In this document: in pieces, positions 1 to 11,675 of the stretch
Layout of the letters: every line of letters starts with the position of its first letter
Position numbering within the stretch: position 1 is the first letter of the stretch
Origin: Dysidea avara
Lineage: Eukaryota; Porifera; Demospongiae; Dictyoceratida; Dysideidae
Direction of reading: 5' to 3'
NCBI RefSeq assembly: GCF_963678975.1
Contig: NC_089272.1
Coordinates: 3,158,359-3,222,358, forward strand
Length of the DNA stretch: 64,000 nt
Program-made: the position numbers and the translations under genes
Notes under the pieces: generated by a model
Databases searched by the model: none
What the model was told of the DNA's origin: nothing
The model's input: only the letters and a program-made list of their open reading frames with translations

Positions 1-2
1 TG

Positions 3-698
3 ATTGAAATAGAAGCAGTAGTAAATGACCATCCCCTAACTTTTGTATCATCGGAAGCAAATGATCTAGAGCCACTGACCTCCTCGCATCTACTACATGG
101 AAGAAGGATCACATGCCTTCCATACCAGATGATGGAGACTGATGAAGTACTTGATCCAAATTATGGAGGAGCAAGTCAAATATGTAGACAAGCCAAGGTG
201 CAAGCAGCAATACTTCATGATTTTCAGAGGAGATGGTGTCATGAATATTTGACCTCACTTAGAGAATTTCATCGTACTTCTGGCAAGAATCAGCAAACTG
301 TGCAGAAGGGTGATGTTGTTATTGTCCACGATGATGTGCCTCGTGTCACTTGGAGATTAGCTGTCATTGAAGATCTCATTGTTGGAGGTGATGGACTAGT
401 ACGAGCAGCTACCATTCGCACTGCAAACAGGACAACCACCAGACCAATCACCAAACTATATCCCTTAGAGTTGAATGAAGGGAGGACTCTAGACGTGAGG
501 ACCAGACAAGATGAGAATGACACAGAAACTGAGGGACACACTAATGCGACTCTTCCACCAGTGAACTCTACTACTACTACTACTACTAGACCAAGCCGAG
601 TACAGAGAGCTGCAGCCATGAGAGCTACCAATCTGATGAAGGAATGGGCCAGTGTCCTTTCTGAGCCCCCGGAGGATGTCGCAGAGAACGAACTATAG
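3..698 (+). pseudogene. BEL/Pao retrotransposon pol, integrase C-terminal end (partial, 5' end outside window)
   Basis: One frame is open from the left edge of the window to the TAG at 696-698. The reading runs from the end of an integrase core (NDHPLTF, then SHLLHGRR) into the C-terminal domain typical of BEL/Pao polyproteins: a WCHEYLTSLREFH segment, then QKGDVVIVHDD, then DGLVRAATIRTA and the closing ITKLYPLE. In this family the segment follows the integrase and ends the polyprotein, and here too it stops about 20 bases inside the LTR. The tail after residue 130 (counted from the first ATG at 129) is low-complexity, with a run of threonines. No break is visible in the part present, but gag, protease, RT and RNase H lie outside the window, so whether the element is intact cannot be judged. 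Family assignment is from remembered motif patterns. Confidence 0.85.
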
Positions 699-925
699 GT
701 TTAGGCAATATATACTGTTGTACTAAATAGTTGGAGTCATTAGGCAATTGTTGTATCACGTGTATGTTGAAGTTTGTGATTGTGGGTATAAGACGTGTAT
801 CGAGAGCGCTCAAAGCAATCGCTCCTCCGCCATCATCGAGTATAACTTGGTCGTTCCACCACTGAGCCGACTACATTTTGGTGCTGTGACCAGGTACGTG
901 CCAATACTGTCATAACCACGCTACA
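677..925 (+). repeat. 3' long terminal repeat of the BEL/Pao element
   Basis: The 249-bp block begins TGTCGCAGAG and ends CGCTACA. It is matched over its whole length by 34608-34856, also 249 bp, with only scattered substitutions. The right boundary is fixed because the two copies diverge exactly after CTACA: here unique DNA (gcatcc) follows, there a primer-binding-type sequence. The block carries an internal TTTTGGTGCTGTGA copy that also occurs just after the LTR of the second element. Confidence 0.85.
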
Positions 926-1160
926 GCATCCAGGAGAGTGTCTGGTGGTAGGAGGTACCATGCTTCTGGGATACAAGATTGGCAAGATGGTTGTAGAAAA
1001 CAGTAGCTTCTTTTCCTAAGCCACCAGAAGTGGAAAAAACAAGTGGGGTGAAAGATTCACATTCAACATTGCATGCACGATCTCCATATTCTCAAGCTCA
1101 TGTCTACGGAAAAGGGAAGCAACTCAGGTCTGGCGATAGCTTGGTGCGTTAGAGTGGAAA

Positions 1161-1310
1161 ACCCTTATGTCAAATAATGCACTCTGCCGTCTGCCCCCAA
1201 AAAACCCTTATGTCAAATAATGCACTCTGCCGTCTGCCCCAAAAAAACCCTTATGTCAAATAATGCACTCTGCCGTCTGCCCCAAAAAAACCCTTATGTC
1301 AAATAATTTC
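1161..1310. repeat. Tandem repeat, 43-bp unit, about 3.5 copies
   Basis: The units begin ACCCTTATGTCAAATAATGC at 1161, 1204, 1247 and 1290, an exact 43-bp period. The first three are full and nearly identical, and the fourth diverges after AAATAAT. The copies differ mainly in the C/A run between CTGCCC and the next ACCC. Confidence 0.9.
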
Positions 1311-2890
1311 TTATATTGAGTTGACAAAAAGTTTTCGATTGTGGGTTTGAGTTTTGTTTGCAAGCAAATACCTTGAAATCTAGAGCATGACCTTGAGAAA
1401 TTAGCACCTGGCTGTGAGACCTTGAGAAGAGGCCCAAAAACTTGAGTCTTATGGTGAAACCATGAGAGTTGAGAAGTCTGGACTTCAGTTGATTCTAGAC
1501 CCACTCCAGAGGAGGGTGGACATGCGCATGTGAACGCATACATTTGTATTAAAAGTATAACCAAGCCTTCAACGAAGTTTAAATAAGCACCATTCGAAAG
1601 TGTGCTTCACGTTTAGTGTATTTATCCGGTATGCCCCACTCTTCCCCGCTATTCCCTAAATCGCTCTTGAATTTATAGAAGATCACATGTGTAGTAAGTT
1701 TGTCGATGGAATCGATGCGTTGCATTCTAGAGACTCCTTATAAGCTTGTATTTGAGCTTGAAGAAGGTATTATGATATGCAATAAGCCTCCTATACTTGC
1801 TCCCATGGAATTAAAGAAAGGAAAGTGGATGCCGCTAGTGTATCCTCATGGAGAATCAAGCAGGAAATAGGACACCTTCGTACTCATTTTCTTCCGATTG
1901 TCACAAGAAGCACAAGATAAATTAGTGTGGCTGTGGTTTTATCACTTCATTTTAGTCTTGGTATTAGAAACATTCAATTAATGGTAATAATTTTTAGTAG
2001 CGCTTATATCATGTCCACTTTACTCTGGACCCGCGCTCAAATCTTAAAATTAATATCATCACGTGATGCTGGGAATTACATAGAAGTTTACTAAATTGAT
2101 GGAGGAATCTTAGCATACGTGATTTTTTTGATGATACTATTATGCTTCAAAAAGATAGCAAGTGCATATTTTAATGTGTATTAATTATGGGCGCGCCCTG
2201 GAGGGCGCCGCTATTACCAGGCTTGCTACCCGGGCACCAGCAATGATAGCTCAGGCCTGTGCCCGTGCAGGCCCAGGTGTAGCTATGCCCTTTGTATTCT
2301 GTTACTTTGTTTAATGTTGTTATTGGTGATGTTGTATGTGGCTGTTCTGCTGCTGCAGAGTTTGTGAAAATAATGTTGTGTTCAAATGTCAGGCTGGTTT
2401 GTTACAATATGATTGTGCAGTTTTGTTCCTACATATGTATACTAGGCCGTGCAAAGTTAATTATATGTTTCTTGTCCTACCAATTCCCCATATTACTAGG
2501 TGACCAGGCTTTTTTGCCACAACTTTTTGATGTGGTACACTACATTTGACATAACAGTACATGGAATTATAGGGAAAACAAAGTCAAGATATAAAGTTAG
2601 TGCATCTTTATAAGAAAAGAGCATTTATAAGACATGAAAACCTTTCAAAAGATATAAAATATTATATGGTGATTGTGCAATTCATTCAGCAAAAAATGAC
2701 CAGTAATAACTTTTCATGGCCTTAGAGTGTCAAAATCAAAACTTACTTTACAAAGTCACAGTAAACTTTACACATTAATTGTGTCACTTGCGTACTTCAA
2801 ATTTCTCTCCAATGTATACTGCCTCCATCCATGTTTGTATTCAGTTGCACAACAAAGCCATACAACTGATTATTGTTATATCTCATCTAG
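1311..2890. other. Region without a recognisable gene, upstream of the first Calx-beta exon found
   Basis: No coding segment or transposon could be identified. A GC-rich near-palindrome is at 2190-2209 in otherwise AT-rich DNA. Because the exon at 2891 needs an upstream exon ending in phase 1, at least part of this stretch is probably intron, but no upstream exon was recognised. Confidence 0.4.
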
Positions 2891-3286
2891 CACCTATTGT
2901 GACATTCACCCAGTCAACATACAATGTTGATGAAGATGATGGACCAGTACAACCTGTACTAATTCTCAGTAACCCATCATCAACTGATATTACTATCAGT
3001 GTGTTTAGTACTGATGGATCAGCTACTGGTAAGGACACATTATTACCTACTATTGAAGATTCCTGTTTATAATTTACAGGAGGAGGTGTTGACTACAGTT
3101 CTGGACCATACAATGTGACAATACCTGCTGGACAGATCAGTGTTACATTTGATGTTCCAATAAATGATGATAATGTGTTTGAGGAAAATGAGGAATTTCA
3201 CCTAACAATCGATCAATTCTCATCACTCAATGGTGTGATTATTGGTAGTCCAAACGTAGCAGTTGTGAATATGTCAGATAATGATG
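2891..3286 (+). CDS. Calx-beta module 1 (exons 2891-3028 and 3080-3286)
   Basis: A 138-bp exon follows a CATCTAG acceptor and ends at ACTG/gtaagg. A 51-bp intron follows, then a 207-bp exon after TTTACAG that ends GATG/gtgggt. Differences from the other modules include GPVQPVLI in the first half and LTIDQFSS with NMSDND in the second. The upstream splice phase (1) implies a preceding exon that was not recognised. Confidence 0.85.
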
Positions 3287-6200
3287 GTGGGTGATCATAA
3301 AAATATGGAGTATATATATATTATGTATATTGTTATCTGTAATTTAGCACCAACTCTGAAATTTAACCAGTCAGCATACAATGTTGATGAAGATGATGGA
3401 CCAGCACAACCTGTACTAGTTCTCAGTAACCCATCATCAACTGATATTACTATCAGTGTATTTAGTACTGATGGATCAGCTACTGGTAAGATTGTGTGCA
3501 TTTGTTTATCAGTGAATATATGTACACTATAAGTAACAGGTACTGTATATCTACTTCATACTTAAATAATAGTCTGTAGCTTCAAGGCCAACAAGAATCC
3601 TATCTGCACACTTGAATTAAATGCAATTCTTTGCAATTCAGTAATATATTCAGGTGTAAATACGTGTGCTCTCTGCCTGTACTTGTAGTGTTCTGATGCT
3701 AATGTCATAAGGACATTGGAGGATGTATAATGACGTGTTTTGTCTATACAGTGAAAACAAGTAAATTGAGATCCTTAAATTTAAGATATTCCTTGACATA
3801 TAGCTGTAATGATGTAGCTATTACTTTGTAAAGCAATAGTACAATTGGCCCCTGAATATTTGTGGCCAAAAATACTGTCTCTATTGGTTGCTTTGGTGAG
3901 ATTGGAGGTGAAAGAAGCTTCTCATCTACTCACTAATACTGTACCTGCTACTCACTACTTGCTCCTCACTGTCTCATCTCTCATCTTTAAGGTGTAGAAG
4001 CCTCATACCAGCACACTCCCTTCTAAAAGTAATGGAGGTGCTGCTGTTAAAAGCTAAACTGGTGAAACCATCCCAACATTGTATGATGTACAGATACTAC
4101 ATACGTACTAGCACTACCAGTACTATGCAATGATACTGGGATTTTATGTCTGCTAGCTGTGGAGAGGAATAAATACTGCCATGCTGGCAGCTATGTCTGT
4201 GTTCCTCATTGTACTGCAGCTGGATATCATCTTGTCAAGAGTTCATAATAATTTATTTGTATGGTGGAGAGTGTCTAACTTGAATGCATTCACCAAACAC
4301 CCTGCGTAAAGTAACAGCTCAGCCTTATTTCAGAACAAAGGCTTTGCCTTCATCAACACTAATCAACACCAATCAACAGTTTTTTATCCCCAGTGAAGGT
4401 GTTGATTTGATAAAAGGTGAACTTTGGTGAACTTTATGCAGGGTGTTTGTACAGGCCATACTGAGAGTTAAACACTCTCCCCCATACAAATTATTATTAT
4501 GAACTTTTGATTTTGTGGCACCAGGTAATGGCTACACTGGCTATGTATTTAAGTGATTCATCATCAGGCAAGTGTAGAAGTGCATTGGCAAGAAAATACT
4601 GATGACTGAGAGATATTGTATCATCTTTATGAATTGCAATTGAAACTGATTTAGGAGTACAATAATGTGGTAGAGTGTAATGACAGTGGCGATTCTAGAC
4701 CTGACCTACAGGGGGGGCCAAGTAGGGAACAGCATAACTATTGTTGTTTGGATATAGTATAAAGTAGAATTTTCAGGGGGGTATGGGGGTGCAACCCCCA
4801 GAAGCTGCAGGATTTTTGCAATTTAAAGGCTTGAAAACAGCCTAAAATTTGTTCTAAAAACATGAAAAATGCTAAAAATAACAATGCCAATCTATACAGC
4901 AACTTTTCCCCAAGATTTTTTAAAAGTTATTTTTTAACAGGGGGGGCCATGGCCCCCCCTGGCCCCCCCTTAGAATCGCCTATGGTAATGCATAGATAAT
5001 AATTGTATACACAAGCAGACATTGGAAACATAAAGTAGCTACACAGAGTGAGGTTTAACACAGTACACATGCGGCACATAGCTACCTAATACACAGCCAC
5101 CATGATAAACATGATATCTTATAATGTATAGAGAAATCCTATCCCATGCATGCTCCTTCATTGTTATACGTGTATATGGCATTACATTGTTGCAATAGCT
5201 TGGAGCAAAGGGCATCCCCAAAGGCAATGGCTGCAATGACTCTCTTATAGTAGAGTGTATAGCACATAAATATGATGATTTTGTACACTTTTGTGAAAAA
5301 AGCATCAAACTTAGTACACCACATGGTTTGTACTTCCAGTGGCATTAATTTGTGGGTATAGTGCCATTGCATTGACCTTTGGTGACCTTTATGGCCATTA
5401 TAACATTGAAAAATATATCATTTTTGTCTTTATCTCCCTCAGACACTGTTTTACAATTAAGGGTCTTGTTGAAAGAAACAACTTGGTTTTATTTGAAGTC
5501 AATCAGTAATTTCATTCCAAAAATATGATCGCTTGTATTGGCCGTAAAATTTTATAAAGTTACCTTCCCATTGGTAATTTACACCCCAAGGGAAGATAAA
5601 TTCAAAGATTTTATGACTATTAAAAATGATTGTAACTTTAGAGTGGAATGAGCTATTTACTTAAAATAAAAATCAAGTTGTTTCTTAGGTTGACATCTTA
5701 AATTTGGAACCATGTTTTTTAACATGTAAAATGATGCCTCAGGGAGATAGATAAAAACAAATTGTCAGAATTTCAATACAAAAATGGCTGGAAAGGTCAT
5801 CATAGGTCAAATCTACAATGGCATTACGTATATCAAAAAATGAATTTCATTAGGAGTACAAATGATATGGAAAGTTTCATGCTTTTCTCACAAATGATGC
5901 AACTTTACACTGTGCTGCTCTACTATTATAACAGAATATTTAAATAAACCAGGAGCAGTAGAGCAGGCCAAAGAGTGAGGGGGCCAGACCGTAATTGTAA
6001 GCTGAAGACCAAAAGAGAAAAAAAGAAGCTTACTACTTTCTGACAATAGCTGCTCTACACCAAATATATCTCCTATATCTTCTTATTTATAATTATACAT
6101 TATGTAGTTAAGTAGCTTGCTACACTGCTTCTCTGAATACTGTGACTGCTCTATTAGAGTACCTAGATCTTGACTGTTCTATTAGAGTATCTCAATCTTT

Positions 6201-9200
6201 TCTTGCAAACACTGTCCCATAAAAGTGGGGGAACCATAGCACCCCCACCCCAGGCCCCCCTGTCTCCACCACCTATGAAATAAACCATTCATAACACCAC
6301 CCCCATATTAGTGTTGCCTGTCTGTTGGTGTTTGATGATTATTGATTACAATGGCATACAGGAGGAGGTATTGACTACAGTTCTGGACCATACAATGTGA
6401 CAATACCTACTGGACAGATCAGTGTCCTATTTGATGTTCCAATAAATGATGATAATGTACCAGAAAAAAGAGAAACATTTCTTCTCACAATTGATCAATC
6501 CTCATCACTCAATGGTGTGATTATTGGTAGTCCACATGTAACAGTTGTGAATATATCAGATAATGATGGTGAGTTTTGTTTTGAATTGTCTGCTATATAA
6601 TGTATGTACATGTATATTACAGCACCAACTATCAACTTCACCCAGTCGACATACAGTGTTGATGAAGATGATGGACCGGCACAACCTGTACTAGTTCTTA
6701 GTAACCCATCATCAGCTGATGTTACTATCAGTGTGTTTAGTACTGACGGATCAGCTACTGGTAAGGATACATTATTACCTTCAACTTTAACCCATTAATT
6801 CATCATACAGTACAGTAATACTGTGTAATCATAAAATGACTGGTTGTGTGGTGCATAGTTTAACTTCTAGCTTTTCAACTGTAGTCAGGCAGGTACTTAT
6901 AGGCAGATCAAAAATTGAATTTTAGCAGATTTTATTGTGGTCTAGCAATTTTTTTTTGATTTCTAATGCTAAATTTAATATATTTTTTGGCTAGGGATCC
7001 TTGTTTTAAAGCATATACCTTTCGAAGTTCCAATGAGCACCCATTAGATAGTGTAACATGAGACTCAGCATGTATAGCAAAATCACAATACCCCAGTGCA
7101 AGCATGCACCATCTTGAGATTCCAGTGTCTATGTTGTAGGCATGTAAATTTACAAAGGTGTACCACTACTTTTGGTCTCTCATGGATACACATGCAAAAT
7201 ACTGGATCATTTTAGTAAAATCTGGTTTGGGATATATGCGGCTTGAAACAAGCTAGGACACCTGCAGAAATTCAAATGAACTATATATGACTTCATCAAA
7301 TGGGATGCATGGATTATTTGCATATGGTACCTGCTATGTACAGTCACCCAGTGTTCAACTGGGTATCAAGAGTTTAGTTTATGCTAGAATCTGCACTTGA
7401 TTTAACTTAATAAGTTAAATATTCCACTGTGCAATGCTCATTGAATTACACTCAGTGAATAATTGCTAAAATCTAGGTGGAGGCACTAGCTATGAATGTT
7501 AATATGAATTACATCACTATTTCTGTAGCATTGTTAATTTATAATACCATTGATGTGTGATGATCAGTTGGCTAACTAGTCTGGTAGCATATAGAATATC
7601 ACAACTCACAAGTATTTATTATAGCTACAATATTTAGTATTTAGAGAATAAATTAATGCACAAGTATATGTGCAGAAGAGGAATGAAACAAGACATGATT
7701 GTGTACCATTAGTGTATTAATATTTCATGTCCCCACAGAAATTGTCTACATAATATTGTACAGTGGAACCTCAGTTATCCAAATCCCTTGGGACCAGGGG
7801 TGGTCCATAAGTCTGAAAAGTTTATATCTCTGAAACTGTGTATAAATTAGCTTACAATAGCACAAAGAACATTGGTAGATATTTTTTGTATTTCAACTAT
7901 ACCCTAATAGAACAGTTACTACTCTAATAGAGCAGTCATTTCTGTTGTTCAGTTAACCGAGAATCAGGATAAGTAGGGTCCGGATAACTAAGGTTCCACT
8001 GTACATAGCTCTTGCTCCACTACAATGAATTCCTGTACACTATAATTAAATTACAGGAGGAGGTGTTGACTACAGTTCTGGACCATACAATGTGACAATA
8101 CCTGCTGGACAGATTGGTATTCCATTTGATGTTCCAATAAATGATGATAATGTGTTTGAGGAAAAGGAAGATTTTCTCCTCACAATTGATCAATCCTCAT
8201 CACTCAGTGGTGTGATTATTGGTAGTCCAAATGTAGCAGTTGTCACCATACTGGATAATGATGGTGAGTGATCTTAAAGGATAGTAACCAAGAGTGTATG
8301 TATAATTTGGTGTTCAAAATGTATCTAGCTCCAACTGTTACCATCAACCAGTCAACATATAATGTTGATGAAGATGATGGACCAGCACAACCTGTACTAG
8401 TTCTCAGTAACCCATCATCAACTGATATTACTATCAGTGTATTTAGTACTGATGGATCAGCTACTGGTAAGGATACATTATTACCTCCAACTTTAACCCA
8501 TTGAAGATTCCTATTTATAATTTACAGGAGGAGGTGTTGACTACAGTTCTGGACCATACAATGTGACAATACCTGCTGGACAGATCAGTGTTCCATTTGA
8601 TGTTCCAATAAATGATGATAATGTGTTTGAGGAAAATGAAGAATTTTTCCTCACAATTGACCAATCCTCATCACTCGATGGTGTGATTATTGGTAGTCCA
8701 AATGTAACAGTTGTGACCATACTGGATAATGATTGTGAGTGAATTAGTGTTGTGTGTGCTGTATTCATTAAAATGTTGATCTGGATCGAGGAGTGACATG
8801 TTAAAAAATTATACTCCAAACTGAACAAAGCATTAATAATTTCTTTTGAACTTGTATAGTTTCTTTACATCCATATAGTACGCAGTTGTTATTATGTAGA
8901 ATCATGTTGATTATATGGTGTATCATCAACGTTTGTTTTCAACATATGTATGTAAATTACCTATTATTGTTACTCTACAGGTACACCGTGTACTACTCAA
9001 CCAATCACTGGGGAGGTCACTAGGAGGAGAGTGACAGTCACATTTTCAGCAAGTGATCCTATGGCTACTTTTAATTGCAGACTTGACAGAAGACGTTTTC
9101 AGCCTTGTAAGTGAAGGGATGTAGTTCTAACAACCGCACATAGACTGACATACTTAATATAAAATACTAACTATTTTATAGTGGAATATTATCTGGTATA

Positions 9201-11032
9201 AGTTATTCCTATGATGACCTTCTAATTCACAGCTTGGCTGGGTCTTTACATTTATATATAGTTATAGGTACTAACATACCATATACAACTAAGCTGAAAC
9301 ATATCCCCAAGGGTTATTACACTATTCCAGGTCCAGTCATAGATTTTTTTCTCCTTTCTCCACCTTTTCAAACACACTTTCTGTAACAACTTTGAACAGG
9401 GTGTAGGACCAGGTGTCTTACAGACCTTCAGCACTTGTGCTGTAAAGCCTTAATAAATAAAAATTGTTCCTCTAGTAGACTGGTTGAATTATAGATTGCT
9501 CCTCTGAAAGGTAATTATAACACACTGCAAATGCATGATCTCTAACACAGCATAATTTATACACAAATACTGACTGTATTTATTCCGTCTATGTTTAGGT
9601 GTTGGAACTAATAGTCCAAAACTTCTACCTTGGCTCAAACAAACACAGACCACAGCCCCCAATAGTGAATAACATTAGAGTCATTTATAGATTTTGAGGT
9701 TCATTTTGTCGGAGCTTTTTAAAATTGTTGTTCCAATACTGAGTAAAGATGGGGTTAGAATACTGTAGGTAGTATTGTAAGATTATTTTTGCTGTGTAAA
9801 TATCCCAGTTGTCTATATTGTTGTACATAAATTACCATATGTATTGCTTTGGCCTGTTTATTATTGTATTGCATAGATAATTGAGATTATAAAAGGTCAT
9901 CATCATACTCTAATAGAATAGTCACTTGCTCCAATGGAACAGATAGTAGGTCAAATTACCTTCAGGGAGACCAAGGCTAAAATTTCTTGCAGGACATGTC
10001 CCTAGCTAGGTGATCTCAGTAGTGCATATGATACTTGGCTTCCATGCAGCTGAGTGACTTCTCATACATCACTAAAGAAACTGTCCTGTGCCTCTGAATG
10101 ATTGTCACAGTGAATTGTCAGTTAGTGGACATCTCTGTAATTAGACCATATCATTGTAGTGGTCACGTTTAATAGGTACCAAACACACACCTTAATAACG
10201 TAATTGATAAGGCCACCTCATTTTTAGGCAAAAATAGTGGCCCTACTAATGAGGTTGTACTCAAGTATATGCACAGTATCAACTTAAACACAATTACAAG
10301 TATACAGTTTAAAAATTTACATAGAGTGTATAGGGATCATAGAAATGAAACAAGGGAGGTCATGCATCTACATCTGCTACTAGTGGACATTTTACTCCTA
10401 CTTTAGTCAACTTGAATACAGTCTGTCAAATGATGAATGAAGTAAGGATTAAATGTCCACTAGTATAGTTGCAGGTGTAGATGATTGTTTCATTGCTTTT
10501 TTGTATATCTAATAATCCCTATAATTATACTCAAATGTAAAATTTCTAACTTTTCCTTACACTTGTTGGTTTACATTTTTTGTAACATAATTTATTACTG
10601 GTGAACCAACACATACCGTATGAAAGGAAAGTTGACACTGGCCATATTTAAAGAATCAATAGACACACCTGTCTATCAATTAGTGGAGAGAGACTTAATT
10701 ATTCCACTTCATTTTCAGCTTTGCTCCACTAAGTTGATCTTGATTACACCTAACCAATGCTGCCAAGTTGTCAAAAAGGAAAAAATATGGCTGGTATTAG
10801 GGTGATAGAAAAGCCCCAACCTCCATTATCCCTACATACAGTACTACCATACTGTATGATGTGTGTATGTACAAGCATGTATGGTTGATATGTTGCTATA
10901 ATGTTAGGCACTAGTCCAATGACATGGAGAGGTCTGAGTAGAGGAAGACATACTGTTGCTGTAGTGGCAAGGTGTTCCATCATTTGTGGATCATCCAGAA
11001 GGCTAAGACGCTACAGGTTTAGGATCCGCTAA
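2891..11032 (+). CDS. Calx-beta repeat protein gene, 3' part (10 exons seen; 5' end not found)
   Basis: Exons: 2891-3028, 3080-3286, 3348-3485, 6362-6568, 6623-6760, 8057-8263, 8329-8466, 8528-8734, 8981-9106, 10908-11032 (TAA 11030-11032). All introns are phase 1 with GT/AG ends, and the joined frame is open throughout. Four consecutive Calx-beta domains are encoded, each with an N-terminal half (YNVDEDDGPAQPVLVLSNPS) and a C-terminal half (GGVDYSSGPYNVTIP, then VIIGSP and a closing DND). Calx-beta is an immunoglobulin-like, often calcium-binding fold of Na/Ca exchangers, integrin beta-4 and many extracellular proteins. The acidic DEDD and DND segments fit the usual calcium sites. The last two exons code a short module with CRLDRRRFQPC split across a splice site and a basic C-terminus. 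No membrane segment is seen, so the protein is probably secreted or a broken end form. No start codon or signal peptide was found, so the protein is longer than shown. Confidence 0.85.
3348..6568 (+). CDS. Calx-beta module 2 (exons 3348-3485 and 6362-6568)
   Basis: The same 138 + 207 bp exon pair, but the intron inside the domain has grown to 2,876 bp by transposon insertion: MITEs at 4241-4504 and 4684-4984 and a dispersed repeat at 5951-6281. The second half has NVPEKRETFLLTID where the other copies have NVFEENEEF or similar. Splice sites are ACTG/gtaaga and CATACAG/GAGG. Confidence 0.85.
4241..4504. mobile_element. MITE with about 35-bp terminal inverted repeats (264 bp)
   Basis: The left end GTTCATAATAAT...TTTGTATGG..GAGAGTGT is mirrored at the right end by ACACTCTCCCCCATACAAAT...ATTATGAAC. 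A second inverted pair inside (ACACCCTGCGTAAAGT and ACTTTATGCAGGGTGT) lets the whole element fold. No coding capacity. It lies in an intron of the Calx-beta gene. Confidence 0.75.
4684..4984. mobile_element. hAT-like MITE (about 301 bp)
   Basis: The left end CAGTGGCGATTCTAG is mirrored by TTAGAATCGCCTATG. Poly-G/poly-C blocks lie just inside both ends. CAGTGGC termini are common in non-autonomous hAT elements. The flanks tgtaatga and gtaatgca are at best an imperfect 8-bp duplication. Confidence 0.6.
5951..6281 (-). repeat. Dispersed repeat, reverse copy of 11676-11936
   Basis: Its reverse complement matches 11676-11936 in order: GGTGGAGAC near the G-rich end, the CTCTAATAGAGCAGTCA motif, GAGAAGYAGTGTAGCAAGC, TTATAAATAAG, and a CTCACTCTTTGG end. 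One copy lies in an intron of each of the two host genes. Its class is unknown. Confidence 0.65.
6623..8263 (+). CDS. Calx-beta module 3 (exons 6623-6760 and 8057-8263)
   Basis: 138-bp and 207-bp exons flank a 1,296-bp intron that holds a 241-bp Tigger-like MITE at 7761-8001. The acceptor TTACAG precedes GAGGAGGTGTTGAC and the donor is GATG/gtgagt. The closing motif is TILDND. Confidence 0.85.
7761..8001. mobile_element. Tigger/pogo-like MITE (241 bp) flanked by TA
   Basis: Ends are CAGTGGAACCTCAGTTATCC and GGATAACTAAGGTTCCACTG with TA on both sides (7759-7760 and 8002-8003), as expected for a Tc1/mariner-type insertion. CAGTGGAACCTCxGTTATCC termini are known from pogo/Tigger families. Non-coding. 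In a Calx-beta intron. Confidence 0.8.
8329..8734 (+). CDS. Calx-beta module 4 (exons 8329-8466 and 8528-8734)
   Basis: A compact module with a 61-bp intron. Its second exon ends GATT/gtgagt instead of GATG, so the split codon joining to the next exon is TGT (Cys) instead of Gly or Ala. It is the last Calx-beta unit of the gene. Confidence 0.85.
8981..9106 (+). CDS. Penultimate exon of the Calx-beta gene
   Basis: Acceptor CTCTACAG at 8973-8980, donor CCTT/gtaagt at 9107. It codes TPCTTQPITGEVT and ends FNCRLDRRRFQP. The C-x-L-D...F-x-x-C pattern, completed by the next exon, resembles short Ig-like repeats of extracellular proteins in which C-S-P follows. Confidence 0.75.
9107..10907. other. 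Last large intron of the Calx-beta gene
   Basis: It holds the dispersed repeat at 9285-9470 and one copy of the ACTCTAATAGA motif at 9907-9925. Nothing else was recognised. The small open frames here lack splice or family support. Confidence 0.5.
9285..9470. repeat. Dispersed repeat, inverted relative to 33711-33860
   Basis: Shared blocks with the reverse complement of 33711-33860 include CAGGTCCAGTCATxGATTTTTT, TCTCCTTTCTCCAxCTTTTC, AAACACAC and CAGACCTTCAGCACTTGTGCTGTA. It ends near an AATAAATAAAA run. No class assigned. Confidence 0.55.
10908..11032 (+). CDS. Terminal exon of the Calx-beta gene with stop codon
   Basis: Acceptor ATGTTAG. The split codon T/GC gives Cys, followed by TSPMTWRGLSRGRHTVAVVA, and the exon finishes RRLRRYRFRIR-stop. 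The W-x-G-L-S-x-G-x-H-x-V pattern continues the Ig-like module of the previous exon. It is separated from that exon by an 1.8-kb intron. Confidence 0.7.
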
Positions 11033-11329
11033 ACAGAATATTACATCAACATGGACAGCTATAGATTTCTTTGTGGCTTGTTAAGAACTATACATAATGC
11101 ATAATCATTTATTACATCATAGTTGTGCTTGTATTTTAATTTTGTGCACTACTCATATAGTATATGCAGACAATTATGGTATATGTACTTGCATGTGGTG
11201 ATTTGTGCTATAGCACTATAGTCTGTAAGCTTCTGAAAGCATAGAAACTTTTAAATGTCATGATCATAGACGCTACATGTGTGGCTTCCCACATACACTC
11301 TGCACTGCGGTCGGCTTCCTCTCTGGTTG

Positions 11330-11337
11330 TATAAAAG
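11330..11337 (+). promoter_or_regulatory. Candidate TATA box of the second gene
   Basis: TATAAAAG lies about 100 bp upstream of the ATG at 11436 and about 300 bp after the stop of the upstream gene. This spacing would place transcription start near 11360 and give a roughly 75-base leader. No other core element was recognised. Confidence 0.35.
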
Positions 11338-11435
11338 TTATGCAAACATCCCGGCCTCATTGCATCTTGCCGCGAGTACCGAATTTCGGAGAGACTGCAA
11401 GAACTATCAGAATTTGTAAAGAAGCGAAAAGTGCC

Positions 11436-11564
11436 ATGGCAAGCAAGGAAGAAATGTTATTGTTCTTACTGCTGTACTGCGTCACAATTTCCAGTGTTAT
11501 GTCAAGCCATTTTCGTGGAGGAATCATCATGGTGAGACCTCAGCCTGGAGGTGGACCAAGAGAG
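11436..11564 (+). CDS. First exon of large secreted protein gene: signal peptide and SHFRGG start
   Basis: The ATG in the context gtgccATGG was chosen over an in-frame ATG at 11277 because it directly precedes a classical signal peptide: MASKEEM, then the hydrophobic LLFLLLYCVTISSV, with a likely cleavage near MSS/HFRGG. The mature protein would begin SHFRGGIIMVRPQP. The exon ends AGAG/gtgaga in phase 0, and the ATGGAGATT at 15210 continues it in frame. SHFRGG-type starts followed by a xEISYxVSWRR segment occur, as I remember, in large secreted proteins of sponges and cnidarians. The TATA box and short intergenic distance support this as the true 5' exon. Confidence 0.75.
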
Positions 11565-11675
11565 GTGAGACTGAGTGTCCTTGTAGCATATATAGCGATA
11601 TATAGTGATGCTCTACATGATGGTGATATTTAGCTTGGTACAGCTAACCAATAGACCTTGACTGCAGTGTATGCA

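Noticed and set aside
11277-11435. Upstream in-frame ATG at 11277 as the start of the secreted protein
   Set aside because: The preceding peptide has no signal-like character, it overlaps the TATA candidate, and the ATG at 11436 has better context and directly precedes the hydrophobic core.
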